A stretch of DNA of 64,000 bases from Roseobacter cerasinus (GCF_009811755.1 NZ_BLIV01000004.1:310001-374000); one strand, 5' to 3'; shown: positions 6,883 to 16,414, counted from the stretch's first letter. The notes: generated by a model from the letters alone, not told the origin. Made by a program: numbers and translations.

Positions 6883-8773
6883 CCCGGGACCCTTCCACAC
6901 CATCACTGCTCTCTGTATCGCCGGATTCTGCAGCGCTTTCCAGTGCTGTTTCGCCTTCAGGTTGAGGTGACGGAGGGGGGATCAGGCGAAATTCGATGCG
7001 CCGGTTGGCTTCGCGGCCTGCCTCGCTGCCGTTATCGGCGATGGGGGCGGCCTCGCCGTAGCCTTTGGCGACAAATGTGCCGGTGAGCACACGCCGGGCG
7101 CGTAACTCGTTCAGCACTGATTCTGCCCGGGCCTGGCTGAGGGCGAGGTTCATTTCTTCCCGGCCCTGGCTGTCGGTGTGCCCTTGCACCTCAAGCCGCA
7201 GGTCGCCGCAGTCGCGCAAGACCTCGGCAATCATATCCATTGTGTTAAGCGCGCCTTCGTCGATGGTGGCGCTGCCGGGCTCGAACACGATTTTGGACGC
7301 CGACACGATCTGACTGATATCCGCCTCGCATTCCTGCGGGGTTGGAAGGGCAGCAATCGGGTCCAGCGCTTTCACATAGGCCACGTCGATGTCGAAAGTG
7401 CCGTCCTGGCCGAGTTTCCCGGCCATGAACTGTGCGACAGCGGCGCGGGCATTCTGGTCGCCAGACTTGCCGGTCAGCGCGATCTTGTCGGGAGTGACTG
7501 TGACGGCGCCGTTGTTGAGATATCCCAGCGCCTGAATGCCGGTGAGCACGCGGGCTGACCAGTCTTGCGGCAGGTTATCCACCACACGCGCGGCGGTGTA
7601 GACATTGGCTGAGCCGAATTTGGCGCGGGCAAAGCTGTCGGCCACTTCGCGCATTTTCTCATCCGACAGCCGCCCGCGCAGTTGAACCTGCCCTTCGGGG
7701 CTGAGTGTGGCGATGAATTCGGCAGGCCCTTCGGATGGCTCAAGCGTCTCGGGCAGCACCGCAGCGAGCGCGAAGACCTCGGGCAGGCCGGTCTCCAGCT
7801 CTCCGGTGATACGATCAAAGAGGCGCGGGTCGGTGCCTTCTGCGGCCACCAGTGTCACATCCGCGTCAGAGAAGGTGACGCTGCCGCCGCCAAGCTCTGC
7901 CAGAGCGGTGATGCCGGTTTCGACGGCCTGCGTCCATGTGGGAGAGGGCACGCCCATGCCGACGGTGCAGCGTCCTGTCCCGTCCAGCCCGGCGGTATGT
8001 GCTGCGGCCAGGATTTTGTCGCGGTTCTCTTCGGTGTCGGCGGAGCAGGCGTCAAAGCGCGCGCCGCCCTGATCGATCACGAAGCGCAGGGTGAAGGGGG
8101 TGATCACCGGGCGCGGGGCGCTGATGTTGAGCGTGAGGCGCAGGGCAGGTGGTGCAGCGCGCGTCAGCTCTTTTTCCAGCGCTGTTTTTGCGGCGACACT
8201 GTCGGTGATCGCGGTGACCTCGACGCGGCCTGCGGTGACCGACACCTTGGCCCGGGGCAGGTCGCGGGTGGCATTGATGGCGAAGGCCAGCGCGTCGTCC
8301 CAGCCGGTGGGGGCGGGGTAGTCCGCCGTTTCCAAAAGATCGGTAACCGGCAGATCGGACATCGCGGCAAAACCGTCGACAATTGCATCGCGGTCGGTGC
8401 TCTCGGGAATGAGCCCGATGATGGACACGCCCGAGGTGTTGCGCAGGACTTCGGCGGAAAAGCGCGGCGCGGCGATGGCTTTGGCTGCAACGACATCCAT
8501 GTCGTCGATGATCCGCGCGGCATCCACCACGGAGCCCGCCACGCTAAGCGCCTGGAACCGCAGCGCCTCGGTGGGTGCTGTCCCGGACAGCATCACGCGC
8601 AGACCGTCCGCCTCGACCTCCGCCCAGGTCAGCGCGTTGGTATCGAGCGCGTCCCGCACGCCGATCTCGGACGAATCCTCGACCAGTTGCACCGACGCAT
8701 TTGCCGCCAGAAAGGCGGCAGCGGCAGCAGCGGCGAAAACGCAAAGCGAAAGGGTTTTGGTGGCGCGCGGCAT
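6875..8773 (-). CDS. OmpA-family envelope protein with BON-like repeats
   Basis: A 632-residue exported protein. An N-terminal hydrophobic segment (LSLCVFAAAAAAAFLAA) is a signal or anchor. The middle contains several repeats of BON-like character (for example ADGLRVMLSGTAPTEALRFQ), and the C-terminus is an OmpA peptidoglycan-binding domain (LEVQGHTDSQGREEMNLALS, then NRRIEFRL). This BON plus OmpA layout resembles ArfA of mycobacteria. I used ATG 8773, which places the signal at the very N-terminus; a TTG at 8833 would abut the ubiA stop. It probably tethers the outer envelope to peptidoglycan. Confidence 0.82.
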   Translation of the reverse strand: MPRATKTLSLCVFAAAAAAAFLAANASVQLVEDSSEIGVRDALDTNALTWAEVEADGLRVMLSGTAPTEALRFQALSVAGSVVDAARIIDDMDVVAAKAIAAPRFSAEVLRNTSGVSIIGLIPESTDRDAIVDGFAAMSDLPVTDLLETADYPAPTGWDDALAFAINATRDLPRAKVSVTAGRVEVTAITDSVAAKTALEKELTRAAPPALRLTLNISAPRPVITPFTLRFVIDQGGARFDACSADTEENRDKILAAAHTAGLDGTGRCTVGMGVPSPTWTQAVETGITALAELGGGSVTFSDADVTLVAAEGTDPRLFDRITGELETGLPEVFALAAVLPETLEPSEGPAEFIATLSPEGQVQLRGRLSDEKMREVADSFARAKFGSANVYTAARVVDNLPQDWSARVLTGIQALGYLNNGAVTVTPDKIALTGKSGDQNARAAVAQFMAGKLGQDGTFDIDVAYVKALDPIAALPTPQECEADISQIVSASKIVFEPGSATIDEGALNTMDMIAEVLRDCGDLRLEVQGHTDSQGREEMNLALSQARAESVLNELRARRVLTGTFVAKGYGEAAPIADNGSEAGREANRRIEFRLIPPPSPQPEGETALESAAESGDTESSDGVEGSRDE

Positions 8774-8833
8774 GGGGCCTGCTGATCTGTTACGGTTCCT
8801 CTTTGTGATACCTGCCTGCGGGCGGGGGTTCAA

Positions 8834-9796
8834 TCATACCAGCAGCGCTGCGCCAAAAAAGAGCAGCGGGATCGCGCCGGTATCGCGGTTGGCGCGAAAG
8901 AGGTGCAGCAGCTTCGCGTTATCGTGGATGTCGAGGCTGCGCAGTTGCCAGATCATATGCCAGCCCATGGCCAACGGACCTGCCAGCGCCAGCAGCAGTG
9001 CGAGTGGTGAGGCTTGTGGCAGCGCTGCGACAATCACGGCAATGCCGACGAGAGTGACGGTTATGATCAGAAACCGGCGCAGCCAGGTGCCGGTTTGATC
9101 ACCAAAGAGCCGCGCGGTGGATTTGATGCCAATGAGCGCGTCATCTTCGGTGTCCTGATGCGCGTAGATCGTGTCATAGAAGAGCGTCCAGGCGATGCCT
9201 GCGAGATAGAGCAGAAGGGCGGGCGCGTGCAGCGTGCCGCTATGGGCTGCCCAGGCCAGCAACGCGCCCCAGTTGAAGGCGAGGCCAAGAAAGACCTGCG
9301 GCCACCAGGTGAACCTCTTTGCAAAGGGATAGATGGCGACGGGCAGCAGGGCGAGCACGCCAAGCGCAATGGCTGCCACATCGAAGGTGAGCAGGATGCA
9401 GAAGGCCAGCAGCGATTGCGCACACATCCAAATGATGGCTCCGCGCACGGTCACCTGACCTGCCGGGATGGGGCGGGAGCGTGTGCGCTCCACCGCGCCG
9501 TCGAAGTCACGGTCGGTGATGTCGTTCCAGGTGCAGCCTGCGCCGCGCATCAGCCACGCGCCCGCCGCGCAGCCGAGGGCGATCCAGAGGTCATGCCAGG
9601 AGGCGTGCTGGTCATGCAGCATCGCCAGCGCCAGCCCCCACCAGCAGGGCAACAGTAAAAGCCAGGTGCCGATGGGCCGGTCGGCCCGGCTGAGCCGCAG
9701 GTAGGGGCGCGACCATGCGGGGGCCAGCCTGTCGACCCAATTGTCTTTGACGGCGTCTGCGACAGCGCCATCTGGTACAGGCTGCGGCTTTTGCAT
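8834..9796 (-). CDS. ubiA: 4-hydroxybenzoate polyprenyltransferase
   Basis: Attaches the polyprenyl tail to 4-hydroxybenzoate in ubiquinone synthesis, in the inner membrane. The 320-residue protein has the two Asp-rich motifs of the UbiA superfamily: NDITDRDFDGAVERTRSRPI and DTIYAHQDTEDDALIGIKST, with multiple hydrophobic helices. ATG 9796 has a strong SD (GAGGAGAG, bases 9802-9809 read in reverse); the frame stays open upstream only because it runs antisense to rsmE. The start is back to back with the rsmE start, so its promoter must lie within rsmE coding sequence. Confidence 0.93.
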   Translation of the reverse strand: MQKPQPVPDGAVADAVKDNWVDRLAPAWSRPYLRLSRADRPIGTWLLLLPCWWGLALAMLHDQHASWHDLWIALGCAAGAWLMRGAGCTWNDITDRDFDGAVERTRSRPIPAGQVTVRGAIIWMCAQSLLAFCILLTFDVAAIALGVLALLPVAIYPFAKRFTWWPQVFLGLAFNWGALLAWAAHSGTLHAPALLLYLAGIAWTLFYDTIYAHQDTEDDALIGIKSTARLFGDQTGTWLRRFLIITVTLVGIAVIVAALPQASPLALLLALAGPLAMGWHMIWQLRSLDIHDNAKLLHLFRANRDTGAIPLLFFGAALLV

Positions 9797-10540
9797 ATGT
9801 CTCTCCTCATGGATCAGACCGTGACGGCCAAAGTCAGACTTTATGTAGAGCATGCCTTGGGCGCGGGGCAATCGGTTCCGGTGTCGCGGGAGCAGGCGCA
9901 TTACCTTTTTGGCGTGATGCGGCTTGGGGTCGGTGCGCAGATTCTGGTCTTTGATGGCCAGAGCGGCGAGTGGCTGGCCGAAGTGGCGGAGGCAGGCAAG
10001 CGCGGCGGTGTGCTTGCTGTGCTGAGCCAGACGCGCCCGATGCAGATGCCGCCCGATCTGTGGTTGATGTTTGCGCCGATCAAGAAGGCGCGCACCGATT
10101 TCATTGTCGAGAAAGCGGTGGAAATGGGCGCGGCTCGGATCGTGCCGGTGCAGACGCAGTTCACCAATTCGGGGCGCATTCAGCGTGCGCGGTTGCAGGC
10201 GCATGCGGTCGAGGCCGCCGAGCAATGTGGCGCGACCTTCGTGCCGGAGGTGGTGGAGATGCAGCGGCTGGACCGGGTGCTGGGCGCCTGGGAGAACACC
10301 CGGCAGATCATGTTTTGCGACGAGGGGCAGGTGGCCTCAAAGCCCACCTTACCTGCCGTTTGCGGGCCTTGGGCGATTCTGATCGGGCCGGAGGGCGGCT
10401 TTGCTGATGGCGAGCGCGACAGGGTGCAACGTATGGGACAGGCCCACGCGGTGTCTCTTGGGCCGCGCATCTTGCGGGCGGATACGGCGGCGGTTGCGGC
10501 TTTGACGCTCTGGCAGAGCGCATTGGGAGATTGGGTGTGA
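9797..10540 (+). CDS. rsmE: 16S rRNA (uracil-1498-N3)-methyltransferase
   Basis: A 247-residue SPOUT-class methyltransferase that modifies U1498 of 16S rRNA with SAM. Diagnostic C-terminal blocks are ILIGPEGGFADGERD and SLGPRILRADTAAVAAL, which form the trefoil-knot SAM site. The start is either ATG 9797 or ATG 9809; neither has an obvious SD. Its 5' end faces ubiA with no spacer. The last bases overlap the GTG of the acetyltransferase (GTGA, 10537-10540). Confidence 0.92.
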   Translation: MSLLMDQTVTAKVRLYVEHALGAGQSVPVSREQAHYLFGVMRLGVGAQILVFDGQSGEWLAEVAEAGKRGGVLAVLSQTRPMQMPPDLWLMFAPIKKARTDFIVEKAVEMGAARIVPVQTQFTNSGRIQRARLQAHAVEAAEQCGATFVPEVVEMQRLDRVLGAWENTRQIMFCDEGQVASKPTLPAVCGPWAILIGPEGGFADGERDRVQRMGQAHAVSLGPRILRADTAAVAALTLWQSALGDWV

Positions 10541-11394
10541 TCCGGATCGCAACGCCAGAGGATGCGGCCCGGCTGGAGGCGTTCCTGCAGCCCTATGCGG
10601 TGACCTCGATGTTCCTGCGCGGAAATCTGGCCGCGCATGGGATCGGCGCATCTGATCATGCCAATGCGACCACCTATTATCTGTGCGAGGCGGCGGGGCA
10701 GATCACTGCTGTGGCGGGCTGCACCAACGGTGGCTTCCTGATGTGCCAGGCGCCGGGTGCCAACGCTGACTTTTGGGAAGATTGTGCACGGGCCCTGCAA
10801 GGTCGGACGCTGGTGGGCATGACAGGCGTGCCCGAGCAGGTGGAGGCCTTTGCCGCAGCACTTGGATTTGAGGATTCGGCGTTCCGGTTGAAGGATGTTC
10901 AGCCGCTTTATGCGCTGTCGCTATCCGATCTGCCGGACCTACAGGCGGCGGATGTGTCGCTGCGTCGCCCAAGACCGGACGAGACGCGTTGGCTCGCGTC
11001 ATGGTTCGACGCCTATCATCACGAGACCGGCATGGGCACGTTGGGCGGGACCGACGGGCAGCTTGCGGCACGGCAATTCGTCGAAAGGGCAGACGCCCGG
11101 GTCATGGAGATTGGCGGTGTGGTCTGTGCGATGTCGGCGCTGAACGCGCGCACGTCTGACATGGTGCAGGTGGGCGGCGTCTACGTGCCGCCCGAGCATC
11201 GCGGGTGTGGCCATGGCGGGCGCATCGTGGCATTGCATCTGGCTGAGGTGCGGGGGCAGGGCATTCGTGCGGCGATCCTCTTTGCTGCGACATCTTTTGC
11301 GGCCCGGGCCTATGAGGCCATCGGGTTTCGGAGGATCGGCAGCTACCAGATTTCCTTGCTTGATACACCTCGGATTGTGGGGCGCGCGGCATGA
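10537..11394 (+). CDS. GNAT family N-acetyltransferase
   Basis: A 285-residue protein whose C-terminal half is a GNAT fold: VQVGGVYVPPEHRGCGHGGRI carries the acetyl-CoA loop (R/Q-x-x-G-x-G/A in the form HRGCGHGG), followed by AARAYEAIGFRRIGSY. The N-terminal half may be a second, degenerate GNAT domain. GTG 10537 is preferred because it overlaps the rsmE stop; its own stop overlaps the next ATG. The substrate cannot be told. Confidence 0.82.
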   Translation: MIRIATPEDAARLEAFLQPYAVTSMFLRGNLAAHGIGASDHANATTYYLCEAAGQITAVAGCTNGGFLMCQAPGANADFWEDCARALQGRTLVGMTGVPEQVEAFAAALGFEDSAFRLKDVQPLYALSLSDLPDLQAADVSLRRPRPDETRWLASWFDAYHHETGMGTLGGTDGQLAARQFVERADARVMEIGGVVCAMSALNARTSDMVQVGGVYVPPEHRGCGHGGRIVALHLAEVRGQGIRAAILFAATSFAARAYEAIGFRRIGSYQISLLDTPRIVGRAA

Positions 11395-11918
11395 CCTTCC
11401 TGCGGCCAGAGGCGAAGGCGCAGCTTGTCCGCTGGCGCGAGGTGCTGGCGGGCGGTGCGATGGTGGTGCTGGGGCTGTGGTGGCTGCTGGGTCCGGGGCG
11501 GTTGCTGGTGCTTCCGGCGCTTGCGCTGCTTGCCGGCGGGGCGGCGCTGGTCTGGGTCGGCGTGCAGCGCGCACGGTTTCGCTCTGCGGGGCAGGGGCCG
11601 GGGGCGGTGCGTGTGGATGAAGGCCAGATCACCTATTTCGGGCCGCTGACGGGTGGGTCTGTGGCGCTGCGAGAGATGACCGAGCTGGTGCTGGACAAGA
11701 CGTTTTACCCTGCGCATTGGCGACTAACGCAGCCCGGCCAGCCCGATCTGTTGATTCCTGTGAACGCAGAAGGTGCCGAAGCGTTGTTTGACGCTTTTGC
11801 GACACTGTCCGGCCTGCGGACGGAGCGAATGCTTAACGCGCTGCAGGGTGCTGACGCGCACGCCATCGTGATCTGGCAGCGCGCAGGTGAGGCCGCCGCC
11901 CCCCTTCGTCTGCATTGA
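11391..11918 (+). CDS. Small membrane protein, unknown function
   Basis: A 175-residue protein with two closely spaced hydrophobic helices (residues about 19-58: AGGAMVVLGLWWLLGPG and LLVLPALALLAGGAALVWV) and a soluble C-terminal domain of roughly 110 residues. It overlaps the acetyltransferase by four bases (ATGA) and precedes gshA by 67 bases. I do not recognise the family; the position suggests co-expression with the acetyltransferase. Confidence 0.7.
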   Translation: MTFLRPEAKAQLVRWREVLAGGAMVVLGLWWLLGPGRLLVLPALALLAGGAALVWVGVQRARFRSAGQGPGAVRVDEGQITYFGPLTGGSVALREMTELVLDKTFYPAHWRLTQPGQPDLLIPVNAEGAEALFDAFATLSGLRTERMLNALQGADAHAIVIWQRAGEAAAPLRLH

Positions 11919-11985
11919 CACCTTCGTCGTTTCGGCTCATCCCTGACCTTCCTAGATCACGCCACGACTGAACGGAGCCTCCCCC

Positions 11986-13356
11986 ATGTCCATCCCTCAA
12001 TCCGGCGGCGGACCGATCACGTCGCATGATCAACTGGCGCAGTACCTGGCCGACGGCTGCAAGCCGAAAGACCAATGGCGGATCGGGACGGAGCACGAGA
12101 AATTCGGCTATTGCAAGGACACGTTGAAGCCGCTGCCTTATGAGGGGGACCGCTCGATCCGGGTGATGCTGGAGGGGCTGCGCGACGCTCATGGCTGGGC
12201 ACCCGTGGAAGAGGGCGGCAAGCTCATCGGGCTGGAAAAGGACGGGGCGAATATCTCGCTGGAACCCGGCGGGCAGCTGGAGCTGTCGGGCGCGCCGCTG
12301 GAGACGATCCACGAGACCTGTGACGAGGTGAACACCCACCTGCGCGAAGTGCAGGATGTGGCGGACCGGATTGGCGCGGGCTTCATCGGGCTGGGTGCGG
12401 CGCCGGTCTGGAGCCATGACGACATGGATCTGATGCCCAAGGGCCGCTACAAGCTGATGAACGATTACATGGGCCGCGTGGGCACCATGGGCCGCGTGAT
12501 GATGCGGCGCACCTGCACGGTGCAGGTGAACCTCGATTTCAGCTCTGAAGCCGACATGGTGCAGAAGATGCGCGTTGCGCTGGCGCTGCAGCCTGTGGCG
12601 ACGGCGCTGTTCGCCAATTCGCCCTTCTTCGAGGGGCGGCCCAACGGGCACAAGTCCTGGCGCAGCGTGGCCTGGCGCAATCTGGATGCGGCGCGGACAG
12701 GCATGCTGCCCTTTGTCTTTGAGGAGGGGTTCGGGTTCGAGCGTTGGGTGGACTATGCGCTCGATGTGCCGATGTATTTTGTCTATCGCGACGGGCGGTA
12801 TGTGGATGCGCTGGGGATGTCGTTCCGCGACTTTCTGGACGGCAAGCTACCTACGCTGCCCGGTGAAATCCCGACGCTCAGCGACTGGGCAGATCATCTG
12901 ACTACCATTTTCCCCGAAGCGCGGGTAAAGCGGTTCATCGAGATGCGTGGAGCGGATGGCGGCCCGTGGCGGCGGCTCTGTGCGCTGCCGGCGTTCTGGG
13001 TCGGGCTGATGTATGACCAGACCGCCTTGGATGCGGCCTGGGATCTGGTGAAAGACTGGGACATGGGGACGCGGGACCTGATGCGCGTTGCGGCCTCCAT
13101 CGACGGGCTGCAGGCCGAGGTGCACGGCATCAAGCTGCACGATATCGCGCGCGAGGCGGTTCGGATCAGCGAAGCGGGCCTGAAGGCGCGCGCCCGCGCG
13201 GGCGCGGGCGGCATGGTCCCGGATGAGAACCACTTCCTCAACGCGTTGATGGAGAGTGTGGAAAGCGGCAAGGTCCCCGCTGACGAGCTGCTGGAGCACT
13301 ACCACGGCGACTGGGATGGAGACCTCAGCCGCATCTATGCGGACTACTCCTACTGA
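11986..13356 (+). CDS. gshA: Glutamate-cysteine ligase, plant/alphaproteobacterial type
   Basis: Catalyses the first and rate-limiting step of glutathione synthesis. The 456-residue length and blocks such as WRIGTEHEKFGY, ISLEPGGQLELSGAP, TCTVQVNLDFSSE and FANSPFFEGRPNGHKSWRS belong to the plant-type GCS2 family used by Rhizobiales and Rhodobacterales, not the enterobacterial GshA. An SD-like GGAG (11974-11977) precedes the ATG. In the plant enzyme activity is redox controlled through cysteines; that is not evident here. Confidence 0.93.
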   Translation: MSIPQSGGGPITSHDQLAQYLADGCKPKDQWRIGTEHEKFGYCKDTLKPLPYEGDRSIRVMLEGLRDAHGWAPVEEGGKLIGLEKDGANISLEPGGQLELSGAPLETIHETCDEVNTHLREVQDVADRIGAGFIGLGAAPVWSHDDMDLMPKGRYKLMNDYMGRVGTMGRVMMRRTCTVQVNLDFSSEADMVQKMRVALALQPVATALFANSPFFEGRPNGHKSWRSVAWRNLDAARTGMLPFVFEEGFGFERWVDYALDVPMYFVYRDGRYVDALGMSFRDFLDGKLPTLPGEIPTLSDWADHLTTIFPEARVKRFIEMRGADGGPWRRLCALPAFWVGLMYDQTALDAAWDLVKDWDMGTRDLMRVAASIDGLQAEVHGIKLHDIAREAVRISEAGLKARARAGAGGMVPDENHFLNALMESVESGKVPADELLEHYHGDWDGDLSRIYADYSY

Positions 13357-13468
13357 CGCACACGCCGGGCATGCGGGGGGCCATACGCAGGCGAATGCAA
13401 TCCTTTCAGACGTTTTGTTGCGCGAAGCCCGGTGCTGGTGGTAACAATTTGAAAAAAGGGGTGCGGGT

Positions 13469-15352
13469 TTGGAGCAAATCACCTTAACTTTGGAAATGTC
13501 AGTGGTGCTCGGCCTGCTGGCATTCACGGTTTTTCTGTTCGTTTCCGAGGTTGTCCGAATAGATCTGGCGGCCATCATGGTTATGGTGCTGCTGGGGTTG
13601 CTCAGCCAGGTGCCGGGGCTTGGTTCTCTGGCGGATGTGAGCCGCCTGTTCGACGGGTTGGCTTCGAATGCTGTGGTCTCGATCATCGCCGTGATGATCA
13701 TCGGCGCAGGGTTGGACAAGACCGGGCTGATGAGCAAGGTCGCCTCGGTGATCCTCAAACACGGCGGCAAGACCGAAGGCCGGATCATCCCGATTGTGTC
13801 GGGCACTGTCGGCGTCATCTCGTCTTTCATGCAGAATGTGGGCGCCGCAGCGCTCTTCCTGCCGGTGGTCAGCCGGATTTCGGTGCGCACCGAACTGCCG
13901 CTCAGCCGCCTGCTGATGCCCATGGGCTTTTGCGCCATTCTGGGTGGGACCATGACGATGGTGGGGTCGTCGCCGCTTATCCTGCTCAATGATCTGCTGC
14001 TCAGTGCCAATCAGGCGCTGCCTGCGGATCAGCAGATGGCGACGTTTGGCCTGTTCTCTGTCACCCCGGTGGGTGTGTGCCTTGTCGCCACCGGCATTCT
14101 CTATTTCACGCTGCTGGGGCGGTGGGTTCTGCCCAAGGGCTCCAAATCCGGCGACGGCACAAGCGGGCAGTCGCTGAAAGAGTACCTCAAGAACATCTAT
14201 GGGCTGAAAACCGACATCTTTGAAATATCCGTGCCGCACGGGCACCCCTGTGTGGGCGAAACCTTCGATGATGTGATGCAGCGCTATCACGTTTACATCA
14301 TCGGCAGCGCGTTTCAGGGCAAACGCTGGTTTGCGCCGGTCATCCAGACCCAGATCACCGCGCCCTGCCGCTTGGCGGTGCTGGGACGGCGCAAGGTGAT
14401 TGAGCAGATGGTCGAGGAGGGCGGTTACATCCTGCACCCCAATCTGGAAGTCTTTGCCGAGGATTATGCCGCCACGAAATCTGGCGTGGCGGAGATGGTG
14501 ATCCCGCCCGGATCGTCTGTCATTGGCAAATGCGCGCATGATCTGGTGTTTCGTAAGACCTACGGCGCCAGCCTGCTGGCCATCCACCGCGACGAAGACA
14601 CCATGAGCTATGTGGAAACGGACGAGCATGCGCCTACACCCGTGGGTGAGATCCCGTTTCATGCGGGGGATACGCTGGTCATTCACAGCACCTGGGAGGC
14701 GCTGACCCGGCTGACACGTGACCGCGACTTTGTGGTGGTGACCACCAACTTCCCGCAGGAAGAGCTGCGGCCCAAGAAAGTTGGCTGGGCGCTGGTGTTC
14801 TTCCTCATTTCGATCTCGCTGATCCTCTTCACGGATCTGCGGCTGTCGCTGTGTCTGTTGACCGGGGCAGTTGGTATGATTCTGACCGGTGTGCTGGACA
14901 TCGACGACGCCTATGAGGCAGTGAGCTGGAGCACGGTGTTCCTGCTTGCCAGTCTCATTCCGCTGGGGCAGGCGGTGCAGACCACGGGCACGGCAGCCTG
15001 GATCGCGCAACAGATTCTCTCGCTGCTGGACGGCTGGCCGCTCTGGTCTTTGCAGGCGGGTGTTGCCGTTCTGGCGACGGTCTTCACGCTGATCATGTCG
15101 AATGTGGGGGCCACGGTGCTGTTGGTCCCCCTGGCCATTTCCATTGCCATTGCGGCGGGGGGCGACCCTGCGATTTTTGCCCTCACGGTGGCGATTTCCA
15201 CCTCCAATTCCTTCCTGATCCCGACCCATCAGGTCAACGCGCTGATCATGGGCCCCGCAGGCTACAAGGTGGTCGATTTCATCAAGAGCGGGGGGATCAT
15301 GACGCTCCTGTTCCTGGTGGTGTCGCTCTTTGTGATGAATGTCGTGTTTTAA
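13469..15352 (+). CDS. SLC13/DASS family permease with two RCK_C (TrkA-C) domains
   Basis: A 627-residue transporter. Two membrane halves (about residues 1-215 and 440-627) flank a cytoplasmic region of about 200 residues holding two TrkA-C-like domains (near 230-305 and 330-420). The second half has the NVGATVLLVPLAISIA and SFLIPTHQVNALIMGPAGYK segments typical of the family, which imports anions such as dicarboxylates or sulfate with Na+. The start is TTG 13469 with an upstream AAAAAAGGGG; ATG 13496 is an alternative. Its stop overlaps the convergent LacI gene by four bases. Substrate unknown. Confidence 0.82.
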   Translation: MEQITLTLEMSVVLGLLAFTVFLFVSEVVRIDLAAIMVMVLLGLLSQVPGLGSLADVSRLFDGLASNAVVSIIAVMIIGAGLDKTGLMSKVASVILKHGGKTEGRIIPIVSGTVGVISSFMQNVGAAALFLPVVSRISVRTELPLSRLLMPMGFCAILGGTMTMVGSSPLILLNDLLLSANQALPADQQMATFGLFSVTPVGVCLVATGILYFTLLGRWVLPKGSKSGDGTSGQSLKEYLKNIYGLKTDIFEISVPHGHPCVGETFDDVMQRYHVYIIGSAFQGKRWFAPVIQTQITAPCRLAVLGRRKVIEQMVEEGGYILHPNLEVFAEDYAATKSGVAEMVIPPGSSVIGKCAHDLVFRKTYGASLLAIHRDEDTMSYVETDEHAPTPVGEIPFHAGDTLVIHSTWEALTRLTRDRDFVVVTTNFPQEELRPKKVGWALVFFLISISLILFTDLRLSLCLLTGAVGMILTGVLDIDDAYEAVSWSTVFLLASLIPLGQAVQTTGTAAWIAQQILSLLDGWPLWSLQAGVAVLATVFTLIMSNVGATVLLVPLAISIAIAAGGDPAIFALTVAISTSNSFLIPTHQVNALIMGPAGYKVVDFIKSGGIMTLLFLVVSLFVMNVVF

Positions 15353-16380
15353 AGGCAGGCGCTGTTGTTGGAGCGCCCGCAGGTGCTGCGCACAAGCAAT
15401 TCGGGCACGATCAGTTCGCCGTCTCCGGGTGTCTCTGGCGTGACAATATTGCCTGCAATGAGTGCGGCTGCCTTGGCCCCGATTTGCCGCGCGGGGATGC
15501 GCACGGTTGTCAGCGCAGGCTCGAATTCCCGCGAGCCTTTGAAGTCGCCAATCCCGGTGACGGTGATGTCATGCGGCACGCGCAATCCAAGTTTCGAGAT
15601 GGCGTGCAACGCACCCCAAGCCAGCACGTCGTTGCCGCAGAGGATGGCCGTTGGCCTCTGAGGCAAGCCGAGTATGTCGGTGACCGCCGCTTTGGCAGAG
15701 GCAACGCTGTAGGGTGTTTCAAGCCGCAAATGGTCAGGGATGGTCACGCCATGTTCATCCAAGGCCTTTTCTACTCCCAGATGACGCTGGGCGGCTCTGT
15801 CATTCCCAGCCAGAGGCGGGAAAAGCGTGGCGATCTGGCGATGCCCCAGCCCCGCGACATGAGATCCAACAAGCCGCCCCGCGCCATCATTGTCCGACCC
15901 GACGCAGGGAAAAAGGGTGTCCGGCGTGTAGTTCCACAGCAGGACCGTCGGCGTGTTTTGGTTTTGCAGCAACGACAGCGTCTCCTCTTCATGGTCGATC
16001 CCGACCAGCGCCACGCCGTCCACTCTATGCTCCAGCATTTTTCGGGTCAGCGCATATTCCCGCTGCAGATCATAGCCGTGCGAGGCAAGCAGGATAGTAA
16101 AGCCCAGCTCTTCTATGGCGCCGGCGAAGCTCTGGATCAGCTCCGCAAAGATCGCGTGATCGACCGTGGGCACAATCAGCCCCACTGTTCCGCTGCGGAT
16201 TCCATGGATCGTTTGCGCGGCCCGGTTGCGGATGTAGCCGAGGCGGCGGACGGCGGCATCTATCCGTTTGCGAGTCGTGGCTTTGACCAGATCGGGGTGG
16301 TTGAAGCTGCGCGACACTGTCGAGGGTGATACGCGCGCGGCCTTGGCGACTGCGATGATATCGGCTTTTTTCTGATCCAA
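15349..16380 (-). CDS. LacI family transcriptional regulator
   Basis: A 343-residue repressor with an N-terminal LacI helix-turn-helix (IIAVAKAARVSPSTVSRSFN) and hinge, then a periplasmic-binding-protein-like sensor domain ending in a C-terminal Cys-rich tail (STCGRSNNSACL). The start is a TTG (16378-16380): the frame upstream reaches a stop without any ATG, and a later start would remove the HTH. It is divergent from the TTT operon, which is its likely target, as SauR is from sauSTU in Cupriavidus necator. Confidence 0.87.
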   Translation of the reverse strand: MDQKKADIIAVAKAARVSPSTVSRSFNHPDLVKATTRKRIDAAVRRLGYIRNRAAQTIHGIRSGTVGLIVPTVDHAIFAELIQSFAGAIEELGFTILLASHGYDLQREYALTRKMLEHRVDGVALVGIDHEEETLSLLQNQNTPTVLLWNYTPDTLFPCVGSDNDGAGRLVGSHVAGLGHRQIATLFPPLAGNDRAAQRHLGVEKALDEHGVTIPDHLRLETPYSVASAKAAVTDILGLPQRPTAILCGNDVLAWGALHAISKLGLRVPHDITVTGIGDFKGSREFEPALTTVRIPARQIGAKAAALIAGNIVTPETPGDGELIVPELLVRSTCGRSNNSACL

Positions 16381-16414
16381 AACAGTTTGTTGCCTGTAGT
16401 TTGTGTGAGAAAAA

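Noticed and set aside
9797-10225. N-terminal extension of ubiA
   Set aside because: The frame stays open only because it is antisense to rsmE. UbiA length, motifs and the strong ribosome site fix the start at 9796.
13499-15229. A 576-codon minus-strand open frame
   Set aside because: Opposite the SLC13 permease; rich in His, Arg and Gln with no recognisable domain.
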